From the NCBI GenBank assembly GCA_017532355.1, contig JAFXJK010000042.1:1-31619 (forward strand): a DNA stretch of 31,619 nt, written 5' to 3'. The number at the start of each line of letters is the position of its first letter. The first letter of the stretch is position 1. This document shows positions 25,601 through 31,619 of this stretch, one piece after another. Source of the stretch: Oscillospiraceae bacterium (lineage in GTDB: Bacteria; Bacillota_A; Clostridia; Oscillospirales; JAAYXM01). The notes under the pieces were generated by a model, which was not told the DNA's origin, ran no database searches, and saw only the letters and a list, made by a program, of their open reading frames with translations. The translations under genes were made by a program, and so were the position numbers.

Positions 25601-26116
25601 TGAGAAGAGCAGACGGTCAGAACGCCCATCGTTCATATATGCAGCGAGGGAGAGAAAATCCTCTGTCTTTTCATCGTATTTCTCCTCTACAAGCTCGGAG
25701 AGTGTATCTTTTAAGATAAGCGCTTCTTCTGCTTCGTCGAGAACGCGGAAGACGGACGGGATATTTTCAGAATTTCCGTAATTTCTGAGCACCCACGAGC
25801 AGAAAGAGTGAACGGTTGAAATTCTCGCACTTCCTGCAAGTGCAAGCTGGCGGCGCAGATGCGGATCCTTCGGAAGCTCTGCGATTTTCTTGTGAAGAGC
25901 CTGGCTGATTTTCTTTCGGAGCTCGCCTGCGGCAGCTTTCGTGTAAGTTATTATGAGAAAATCAGTTATATTCAGCCTCTTTTCCGTGATAAGGCGGATG
26001 ATGCGCTCAACGAGCACCGCTGTCTTTCCCGAGCCTGCGGCGGCAGAAATGAGGAGAGAGCTTCCGTCGTGGTCTATGGCATTTTGCTGGTCACGTGTCC
26101 ATTTGACTTCGCTCAT
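22604..26116 (-). CDS. addA: Helicase-nuclease AddAB, subunit AddA
   Basis: AddA is the UvrD-like helicase and nuclease subunit of AddAB, which resects double-strand breaks to start RecA-dependent repair. The 1170-residue protein begins with the Q-motif region WTRDQQNAID, Walker A in AAAGSGKTAVL (G28-T32), the Walker B DEFQDSN, motif GDVKQSIYGFRLADP, and late helicase motifs TMHKSKGLEFPIVFVGN and LLYVALTRAREKMFI. It ends in a RecB-type nuclease domain with LQGVIDLYF, IVDFKTDRNPPE and QLHAYRRAL, the metal-binding residues all kept. The start codon overlaps the addB stop (TAATG). Length is close to the usual 1200. Confidence 0.97.
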   Translation of the reverse strand: MSEVKWTRDQQNAIDHDGSSLLISAAAGSGKTAVLVERIIRLITEKRLNITDFLIITYTKAAAGELRKKISQALHKKIAELPKDPHLRRQLALAGSARISTVHSFCSWVLRNYGNSENIPSVFRVLDEAEEALILKDTLSELVEEKYDEKTEDFLSLAAYMNDGRSDRLLFSSVLELYKKSRSHPYPEKWLDACCKAYDTENISDISETPWGKEMLAEVKNIIDSSEKSVSALLADADRYADTSEVYHDALTEALSSIRALYADDWDELFKKVSSFELGRLPSSRKLEDKTLPDRISALFKIIREDMKSIPESLMQAESSTLLSEIRALSPIVRSLTSLTAELTLRFEKEKLRRGVLDYSDLEHLCIKLLIDGYDEESDTVAPSDTGRELAGLFSEILLDEFQDSNIIQDVIFRAVSRDEKNIVMVGDVKQSIYGFRLADPSIFMKKYKTFKRLCEARSDEPRVITLSQNFRSRNEILTTANGLFSRIMTEKLGGVDYTEDHFLHPRDNIPELSGMRTEFCLVDYQKGEEKGVEAEARFTATKIAELVRSGFMINDKDEGLRPCRYGDFAVLLRSAATAAEAYEREFTALGVPFVSPKPDGLLRKSEVSAVVSLLSVIDNPTADIPLIAALKSPMFAFSADDLCEIRREREGCFINSMEKLAKRETKSAEKCRDFLTTLRTLRSLARGMSASSLIWEIYNRTNALGMFGALPYGKERQQNLLEFYKCAEEFESLGYSGLYKFISHIANLIENDGDIALPKAHTQNSVTIMTMHKSKGLEFPIVFVGNVIRSFNLEDIKSSVLIHPELGIGTKLKDEITMCHHTTLMREAIRRKILSEQKSEEMRLLYVALTRAREKMFITASRDNTEKKLADVMAQNPYPALDAVNLARRNDASLWFLIPLLRTKAGEPLFKTENVEDNSFDVCAYILPSVEIASRNEESESATSEQIRREMTLPTNLYSHTLATTTPSKLTATKLGSIKQKEVQILRKRPSRPSFMQEKSLSPAERGTALHMAMQFVDFSKCHTAEGVADELLRLYNRKFLTGAQVESISPQHITTFLSSDVGRAMEDADKLNREFKFSVLLPADELLDEAKLSDEKILLQGVIDLYFEKNGEITIVDFKTDRNPPEGELLEKYKEQLHAYRRALFEMTGKEAKRLILYLVPHGKYIEV

Positions 26117-29100
26117 TATTTCTCCTCCTTTTTCAGAATGTCCTTATAGTCAACCTCGCAAAGCTCACGCATACAGTCGTCGCTTCGCTCCTCGTCAAAA
26201 GCGCAGACGCTTTTGTAATCGCACCACCTGCAGGAGTTTGTGTTTCCGTCAACATACGGGTTCGGGTCAATTATGCCGAGCGAGAGCTCATCGCCGATGC
26301 GCGCAAGAATTGATTTTACCCTCTCCTTGATTGCGGCAAATTCCTTTTCTGTGAGAACGAGAGAGGATGCCGTGAGCGAGCCGTCACGCTTGAAGGAAAC
26401 GGGAAGGTATTTCTTTTCCTCTCCTCGTTCCATAGCATCAATTATGTTGAAATTGCGAAGAAGCACACCCTCACGCTTTATTACCTCGGGAGGTGCGTTT
26501 CTCGCCTCGGAGAAAGCGCGCATTACGGGGACATACATAAGTCCTGCCGCGTGTGGCGCCTCACCGTAATGCGAAAGTCCTGTTTCTTCAAGGGCGAACA
26601 TATAGAGAAGAAGCTGCATTCCGATACCGTTCACGGTTTCGTTGAGAGAAAAATGCTTCGTTCCCGATTTATAGTCTATAACGCGGAAGAAAAGCTTTCC
26701 GTCGTGTGAATATGTATCAATTCGGTCAACCTTGCCGACAAAAGAAACCTCGGAGTTCTCGCCGGAGATCTCAATCGGTGCGAGCGTGCCGTCGTGCGAG
26801 AATTCAAGCTCAAAGTCGGTGGGAACAAAGCTTCCGCACTCAAGTTCGCGGCAGATGTCGCATACGGCACCGATTACCGTGTTTTCGATTCTCGCGAGAA
26901 GGAAGTTCATTCTTCCTGAAAGCTCGTCTGTCGAGGTGAGCGTCTCCTTGAGGTATTCGCGGACATATTCGCGTGAGTATTCGGTAGCCTTTTCGATATC
27001 ATACGTATCCTCTTCTGCCAGGCGGCAGATGACTTTTTCAAGAACGTAATGCATGAGATTTCCTGCCTCGATGGGCGAAATCTCAGCGCGCTTTTTCGGG
27101 TGCGCACCAAGACCGTATTTCAAGAAGTACGCGTAGCGGCACGAGCAGAAAAGGTCTGCTTTTGATGCGCTCAGGCGGATTTTCTTGCCAAAAACAGCCT
27201 CAATATTTTCTTTTGAGTGAATCGGGCCGCGAGTGTTTTTTGAGTTGTTTTGTATTGAAGAAAGCTTCTCTGCAAGAATGTCATCGTCGTCAAAACGAAT
27301 GTCGATGCCCTCGGAAACGCACTCGTCAAAGCAAGGGATTCTTGAAAGGGTGCGTGCCTCGTGCAGGGAAAGACCTGCGCTGTGCTCGGGGAAGATTGAA
27401 CGGATGCGCGAAACGGCCTCCGCTTCAAACATCTCTTCGCCCTTTGGCGAGGTCGTAAGATAGCTTATGTAAAGACCGCGCTCCGATGAGCAGAGAATGC
27501 CGTGCACGCAGGCGATATCTTTATAAATACGTTCACAAAGCGATGGCGCGAGCGTGATACCAAGGTTTGACAGCTCCTGTCTGTCGTTATCGGTAAGCAG
27601 ACCCGAGTCGTGCTCCGATGCAGGGAAAACCCCGTCGTTTGCGCCAAGGACGATGCGGTATAAACATCTCTCACCGCAGGCTCGGTCGGAAAGAGCAATG
27701 TTTACACAATCGATAGTGGCAGGAATCGTCGAAAGCTCATACTGCGAGACAACAAGCCTGAAGAGGGGAAGAATGTCTTCGGGTGCGAGCACATCAGACT
27801 TGAGGTGTCCGATATCATTTATTATTTCGTATATGATTTCAAGAATTGCATCATATTCGCGCGCATCATCCACGCGGCCTGAAAGCTCGGAAAGATAAGA
27901 CATAGCTGAAACTCTGCGCGGAAGAGCAATGTCATTTATAAAGTCAAAAAGTGCACGTGCAACATCTTCACCGCCCGAGTTTTTCGCGCAGGCTTCGGAA
28001 AGCTTTTTTATCGGGGCTGTGAGTTTTTTCTTTACCCGGTTGACAACGCGGAGGAGCTCACGGCTCTCGTCGCTTTCGGGAGCGGAAATTCCGAGCGGAT
28101 TTTTGGTAAAGTCGCGCTCTGAGTTCCATTCGTAGTTCTTCGGTGACCACGTGTAGAGATAGTTTTCAAATATATCGAGGCTCTTTGACGAAATGTCCGA
28201 GAATCCGGTTTTTACATACTCGGTCAATGTGTCTGTCCGCAGTCCGCGCACGGCACACTCAAGAGCATTGAGGATGAGTGAAACTATCGGGCTTTCCGTA
28301 AGAGAAGCGCTTCTGCTTTTATAAGACGGTATGCCGTATCGGTCAAAAACGGCTGTAGCTATACGCAGATATTCGCCGTCGGGAACGACAACGGAAAAGT
28401 CGCGGAAGCGCTTCCCCTCGGAAATTTTCTTGAGAATATATCCTGCGCTCTTTTCACATTCCTCAAATATACCGTCAGAGGAACTTATGCAAATCTCGGG
28501 AGAGGCTTTTTCGTAGGGGAGAGGCTCATCTGCAAAGAGGGCGCGGTCGAGATGCGAAAGAGCATCAGTTCCGTCGCTTTCAAGGTATATTTCGGACACT
28601 TCTACGCTGTTTCGCTCAGCGAGTGAGGAGAGCTTTTTCTTTGTTGAAAAAGTTTCGTCAAAAATACCGTTTTCAATGCCATTCGCCATATTTTTCGGAA
28701 GCTCGAGCGCAATGTAAACGTCTTTTGCTCTTTTTATCGCTGCTTCGATTATGTCAAACTGTGCAGCACTAAAGCCTGTGAAATTGTCGAAATATACGTA
28801 CCTTCCGGAGAAAAAGTCACTCGTCCGTAAAGCTTTTGCAACAAAGGTAAGCTCGTCGTATGCATCAAATGTATCCTCGCCGAGACAGCTCTCGTATGCC
28901 GCGTAAATCAGCGAGATATCTGAAAGCTTTCTGCGGAGTGATGCGCTCATATCCTGTATGACAGAAGAAAGCGTTTCGGGGGAAACTCCGTATGCCTTGA
29001 ACTCATCAATCACCGAAAGGAGAGACGAGAGCTTTTCGGGAGAGGCGGCACTTTTTCCGAGCACCGTGAGGGCAGGGGCAACATCTGAAATTGCGGAGTG

Positions 29101-29370
29101 AAGGTGGAGAATTCTTGCGCCGTTGCCGAGAATTTCCGCCGCAAGACCGCCAACCTCGGATTTGACCTTCGTCGCAAGGCGGCGGAAGTTTGTGACTTCG
29201 GTATGCAGGGACACGGTATTTCCGAGTTTCTCACACAAAAGACGCTCGGTTGTATGCGAAAACTGCTCGGGAACTACGAGGAGACTTCCCGAACTCTTCT
29301 TTTCGTCTATCATATTTGTTATGTATGAGGTTTTGCCGCTTTTCACTCTGCCGAGGATAAAATGAAGCAT
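26116..29370 (-). CDS. addB: Helicase-nuclease AddAB, subunit AddB
   Basis: AddB scans for Chi and cuts the 5' strand within the AddAB complex. The 1084-residue protein starts with MLHFILGRVKSGKTS, a Walker A motif (residues 7-15), followed by a helicase-like fold without active helicase motifs. At the C-terminus is a RecB-type nuclease (KVDRIDTYSHDGKLFFRVIDYKSGTKHF, then QLLLYMFALEE). The four cysteines of the [4Fe-4S] cluster are recognisable: one near residue 743 (FCSCRYAYFLKYG) and C1047, C1050 and C1056 in SCRWCDYKSVC. This marks the functional iron-sulfur type. GGGAGGTG precedes the start. It is transcribed from its own promoter, divergent from hflX. Confidence 0.96.
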   Translation of the reverse strand: MLHFILGRVKSGKTSYITNMIDEKKSSGSLLVVPEQFSHTTERLLCEKLGNTVSLHTEVTNFRRLATKVKSEVGGLAAEILGNGARILHLHSAISDVAPALTVLGKSAASPEKLSSLLSVIDEFKAYGVSPETLSSVIQDMSASLRRKLSDISLIYAAYESCLGEDTFDAYDELTFVAKALRTSDFFSGRYVYFDNFTGFSAAQFDIIEAAIKRAKDVYIALELPKNMANGIENGIFDETFSTKKKLSSLAERNSVEVSEIYLESDGTDALSHLDRALFADEPLPYEKASPEICISSSDGIFEECEKSAGYILKKISEGKRFRDFSVVVPDGEYLRIATAVFDRYGIPSYKSRSASLTESPIVSLILNALECAVRGLRTDTLTEYVKTGFSDISSKSLDIFENYLYTWSPKNYEWNSERDFTKNPLGISAPESDESRELLRVVNRVKKKLTAPIKKLSEACAKNSGGEDVARALFDFINDIALPRRVSAMSYLSELSGRVDDAREYDAILEIIYEIINDIGHLKSDVLAPEDILPLFRLVVSQYELSTIPATIDCVNIALSDRACGERCLYRIVLGANDGVFPASEHDSGLLTDNDRQELSNLGITLAPSLCERIYKDIACVHGILCSSERGLYISYLTTSPKGEEMFEAEAVSRIRSIFPEHSAGLSLHEARTLSRIPCFDECVSEGIDIRFDDDDILAEKLSSIQNNSKNTRGPIHSKENIEAVFGKKIRLSASKADLFCSCRYAYFLKYGLGAHPKKRAEISPIEAGNLMHYVLEKVICRLAEEDTYDIEKATEYSREYVREYLKETLTSTDELSGRMNFLLARIENTVIGAVCDICRELECGSFVPTDFELEFSHDGTLAPIEISGENSEVSFVGKVDRIDTYSHDGKLFFRVIDYKSGTKHFSLNETVNGIGMQLLLYMFALEETGLSHYGEAPHAAGLMYVPVMRAFSEARNAPPEVIKREGVLLRNFNIIDAMERGEEKKYLPVSFKRDGSLTASSLVLTEKEFAAIKERVKSILARIGDELSLGIIDPNPYVDGNTNSCRWCDYKSVCAFDEERSDDCMRELCEVDYKDILKKEEK

Positions 29371-29401
29371 CCTTGCACCTCCCGGATAAATGTCTGATTT
29401 A

Positions 29402-29430
29402 AGTATAGCACATTTGGCCTATTTCGGCAA
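29402..29430 (-). promoter_or_regulatory. Promoter of addBA
   Basis: On the - strand TTGCCG (29430-29425) and TATACT (29407-29402) lie 17 nt apart, with TGC before the -10 box as an extended -10 element. Predicted start is near 29395, giving a leader of about 25 nt containing the GGGAGGTG ribosome site. No LexA-like box is evident. Confidence 0.7.
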
Positions 29431-29438
29431 ATTTTATA

Positions 29439-29467
29439 TTGATACGAGTCGGAAATTACGCTATACT
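29439..29467 (+). promoter_or_regulatory. Promoter of hflX-yigZ
   Basis: TTGATA (29439-29444) and TATACT (29462-29467) are spaced 17 nt apart, a good sigma-A match. Predicted start is near 29474, about 24 nt before the hflX ATG, which is preceded by AGAGGA at 29485-29490. The -35 box lies 8 nt from the -35 box of the divergent addB promoter. Confidence 0.8.
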
Positions 29468-29497
29468 AATATTATAACAGATTAAGAGGACAAAAAT

Positions 29498-30772
29498 ATG
29501 GACAGTGAAAAGATTTTGGAACGTGCTGTACTCATAGGACTGTGCGCTGACATATATACGGAAGAGGAGAAAACGGACGAAAGCTCAATGGATGAGCTTT
29601 CGGAGCTTCTCCTGACTGCAGGCGGAGTTGAGGTTGGCAGAATTCTGCAGAACCGCCACGCTCCCGAGCCAAAGACGCTTATCGGCACAGGCAAAGCGGA
29701 GGAGATAGCGGAGTTTATTGTGGCAAATGACGTTTCCCTTGCCGTTTTTGATAACGAGCTCTCGCCTGCACAGACGAAGAATCTCGAGGATATTCTGGGT
29801 GTCAGGGTCGTTGACCGCTCGACGCTTATTCTCGATATATTTGCATCGCGCGCGCAGTCGAGAGAGGGCAAGCTTCAGGTAGAGCTTGCGCAGTATAAGT
29901 ACATTCTTCCGCGCCTTGCAGGCGGCTCGACGTCGCTTTCACGTCTCGGCGGCGGTATCGGCACGCGCGGACCGGGTGAGACGAAGCTCGAAACTGACCG
30001 ACGCCATATAAGACGCAGAATTTCCCGTCTTGAAGAAGAGCTTGGGGCAGTGAGAAATGTAAGAAGTGAGCAGAGACGTGCGCGTCTCCGCCACGAAGTG
30101 CCTCTCGTTGCGCTTATAGGGTACACAAATGCAGGGAAATCGACTCTTCTGAATACTTTGACCGGCGCAGGAATTCACGCCGAAAACAGGCTTTTTGACA
30201 CGCTTGACACAACGTCGCGAAAGTTTAAGATAAACGACACGACAGAGGTTATTCTTTCTGACACGGTAGGCTTTATAAGAAAGCTTCCGCATCATCTGAC
30301 GCGTGCATTTCGCGCAACGCTCGAGGAGCTTTTGTATGCAGATTTGCTTCTCCATGTTGTGGATGCGTCAAATCCTGATTTTGCAGAGCACGGCCGCGTG
30401 GTGGAAAAGGTCATATCCGATCTTGGCGCAGGAGAGATTCCTATGCTTACCGTGTTTAATAAATGCGACGTTGCCGAAAACCTCTCTGATTTCCCGAAAA
30501 ACGAAAGCTCGGTTTGCATTTCGGCGAAAACGGGTGAGGGAAGAGAGGAGCTTTGTCGGAAAATATGCGAGAAACTATCAAAAAGCGAGCGAGAGATTGA
30601 AATTACGATTCCGTATAACAAGTCAGCGCTTCTTGATATGCTCCACCGCGAGGCGAAGGTTCTCACGCAGGAATACGAAGCGGACGGTGTACGCGCTCGC
30701 GCAATGGTGAACGATAAAATTTACGGCAGGATAGTCCGTGAGCTCGGAGGTGAGATACTTGACCAGCTTTAG
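29498..30772 (+). CDS. hflX: Ribosome-associated GTPase HflX
   Basis: HflX binds 50S and 70S ribosomes and can split stalled 70S ribosomes, notably under heat or antibiotic stress. The 424-residue product has the N-terminal HflX domain with LIGTGKAEEIAEF and DNELSPAQTKNLEDIL, the glycine-rich linker LGGGIGTRGPGETKLETDRR, and a G domain with GYTNAGKST (G1, about 207-215), DTVGFI (G3), NKCD (G4) and SAKTGEG (G5), followed by a short C-terminal domain. ATG 29498 follows AGAGGA by 7 nt. yigZ overlaps its 3' end, so the two are co-transcribed. Confidence 0.97.
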   Translation: MDSEKILERAVLIGLCADIYTEEEKTDESSMDELSELLLTAGGVEVGRILQNRHAPEPKTLIGTGKAEEIAEFIVANDVSLAVFDNELSPAQTKNLEDILGVRVVDRSTLILDIFASRAQSREGKLQVELAQYKYILPRLAGGSTSLSRLGGGIGTRGPGETKLETDRRHIRRRISRLEEELGAVRNVRSEQRRARLRHEVPLVALIGYTNAGKSTLLNTLTGAGIHAENRLFDTLDTTSRKFKINDTTEVILSDTVGFIRKLPHHLTRAFRATLEELLYADLLLHVVDASNPDFAEHGRVVEKVISDLGAGEIPMLTVFNKCDVAENLSDFPKNESSVCISAKTGEGREELCRKICEKLSKSEREIEITIPYNKSALLDMLHREAKVLTQEYEADGVRARAMVNDKIYGRIVRELGGEILDQL

Positions 30773-31379
30773 AGTCCCGGCAGGCAGGGGAATAGACGAA
30801 TTTGTTGAAAAACGCTCGCGTTTTATCGGCGAGGTGCGTTACACGCCCACCGAGGAAGAAGCGCTCGCGTTCATCGCGGAGATAAACGAAAAGCATAAAA
30901 CCGCGACGCATAACGTCTATGCCTATTCAATAAGAAGCAATAACATAATGCGTTATTCCGACAACGGCGAGCCGCAGGGGACGGCGGGCCTTCCTGTGCT
31001 TGATGTTTTCCGAAAGGAAGAGGTGTTTGACTTCTGCTGTGTCGTAACGCGCTATTTTGGCGGAATTCTTCTCGGCGGCGGCGGTCTCGTGCGCGCGTAT
31101 TCTCACTCGGCGAAGATCGCACTCGACGCGGCAGGGATTGCTGTTATGCGTCTGTGGAGAAGTGCTTCGATGAGCGTACCGTACAACCTCTTTGAAATTA
31201 TCCAGAAGCTTATAGTAGAGATGGGGGCGAAGAACATCTCAACTGATTACGGAGCGGAGGTTACTCTTTCCTTTGTCATTCCGTCGGAGGACTTTGACGC
31301 GCTCTCTGCTAAAGTTTTTGACATAACGTCAGGCGGCGTTTCCGTCATGTGCGGTGAAGAAAGATATATGGCGATATAA
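30759..31379 (+). CDS. yigZ: YigZ/IMPACT family protein
   Basis: Conserved protein of the YigZ/IMPACT (UPF0029) family; the eukaryotic relative IMPACT regulates the Gcn2 kinase, while bacterial function is unsettled but may involve translation. The product has 206 residues from the chosen start and shows RSRFIGEVRY, SDNGEPQGTAGLPVLDV, and FDFCCVVTRYFGGILLGGGGLVRAYSHSAKIAL, the family hallmark, then a DUF1949-like C-terminal ferredoxin-type domain. I choose TTG 30759 because GGAGGTGA at 30746-30753 lies 5 nt upstream and the family N-terminus fits; GTG 30738 would need a site deeper in hflX and would add seven residues. The gene overlaps hflX by 14 nt. Confidence 0.9.
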   Translation: MTSFRVPAGRGIDEFVEKRSRFIGEVRYTPTEEEALAFIAEINEKHKTATHNVYAYSIRSNNIMRYSDNGEPQGTAGLPVLDVFRKEEVFDFCCVVTRYFGGILLGGGGLVRAYSHSAKIALDAAGIAVMRLWRSASMSVPYNLFEIIQKLIVEMGAKNISTDYGAEVTLSFVIPSEDFDALSAKVFDITSGGVSVMCGEERYMAI

Positions 31380-31459
31380 AAAGAGTTCCTCGGAAATTTG
31401 GCCGCAGCCACACAAGGAAGTATTGGTTTTGAATGGCTCTTTTCCGCTTGTAATGCATA

Positions 31460-31500
31460 AAAAATTCCGGAAATACGGCAGTATTCCCGGAATTTTTATA
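31460..31500 (+). terminator. Terminator of the hflX-yigZ operon
   Basis: AAAAATTCCGG (31460-31470) pairs with CCGGAATTTTT (31487-31497); beyond one mismatch, AATAC (31472-31476) pairs with GTATT (31481-31485) around a GGCA loop. A U-rich end follows. It lies about 80 nt after the yigZ stop. Confidence 0.88.
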
Positions 31501-31576
31501 TTTCTACAAACGAAAAATATCTCAATTCAAAACTGCATGCACCCCGAAAGGCTTAATTTTGGATGAAGTTCAAGGC
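31501..31576. other. Short non-coding stretch between two terminators
   Basis: No gene with a convincing ribosome site or family match is visible from the yigZ stop (31379) to the window end, apart from the hairpins at 31460-31500 and 31577-31615. This segment includes GCATGCACCCCGAAAGG near 31535-31551. It might be the 3' region of a gene lying beyond the edge on the - strand, or a small RNA ending in the second hairpin. I see no convincing promoter for the latter. Confidence 0.3.
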
Positions 31577-31615
31577 AAAAAAGCGAGCATAACCTGACGG
31601 TTAGCTCGCTTTTTT
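31577..31615. terminator. Strong bidirectional terminator at the window end
   Basis: AAAAAAGCGAGC (31577-31588) pairs with GCTCGCTTTTTT (31604-31615). Past a single bulged A, TAACC (31590-31594) pairs with GGTTA (31599-31603) around a TGAC loop, giving a stem of about 17 bp. Both strands have a six-base U tract, as expected between convergent genes; it likely serves a gene ending just beyond the window. Confidence 0.88.
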
Positions 31616-31619
31616 AACG

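Noticed and set aside
31354..31566. 70-codon + strand open frame after yigZ
   Set aside because: It starts inside yigZ on a GTG, runs through the terminator hairpin at 31460-31500, and matches nothing.
1..31619. CRISPR arrays, tRNA or rRNA genes, insertion sequences, prophage or toxin-antitoxin modules
   Set aside because: No spaced direct repeats, cloverleaf-like sequences, transposase or phage-type proteins were seen; intergenic space is small and largely explained.

Overview
The window looks like a chromosomal stretch of an anaerobic Firmicute of class Clostridia, probably Oscillospirales/Ruminococcaceae-like and probably gut-associated. Three things suggest this. The gene order smc-ftsY-rdgB-nadD-yqeK-LCP-rsfS-leuS is typical of Clostridia. 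A V-type (Na+-type) ATPase operon in the Enterococcus ntp order and an AddAB recombination pair are present. A short hairpin repeat of a type I recall from gut Clostridia genomes lies at 8819-8863. Base composition looks moderate (about half GC by eye) and uniform. I see no insertion sequence, prophage, CRISPR array, tRNA or rRNA.

Layout. (1) 2-8477, + strand: a tight housekeeping operon with smc (5' truncated by the window edge), ftsY, rdgB, nadD, yqeK, an LCP-family cell-wall protein, rsfS and leuS. (2) 8513-8815: rpsU, a monocistronic gene for ribosomal protein S21 with its own near-consensus promoter and terminator. (3) 8889-9344, - strand: mrnC (Mini-RNase III). (4) 9377-22605, + strand: one long apparent transcription unit. 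It starts at a strong promoter, passes a structured leader of about 120 nt, encodes the nine V-type ATPase genes F-I-K-E-C-G-A-B-D, and continues without a terminator into four more genes: ATP-grasp ligase, PHP phosphoesterase, NodB-type deacetylase and GNAT-like acyltransferase. It ends at a strong bidirectional hairpin terminator. (5) 22604-29430, - strand: addB-addA. (6) 29439-31500, + strand: hflX-yigZ, divergent from addB, ending in a hairpin terminator. (7) 31501-31619: non-coding, with a second strong terminator at the edge.

How the parts work together. The ATPase genes encode a complete rotary complex: A3B3 head, D/F(NtpG) axle, E/G stalks, C collar, and I and K membrane parts. The K subunit keeps the Na+-site residues known from Enterococcus hirae. 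The four-gene tail is the least ordinary content. None of its products has a recognisable signal peptide, and together they offer ligase, phosphoesterase, deacetylase and acyltransferase chemistry. That is a plausible small intracellular pathway building or tailoring an amino-sugar-like metabolite. Its product cannot be read from the sequence. The structured ntp leader and this four-gene cluster are the best candidates for something undescribed; everything else is well-conserved core machinery.
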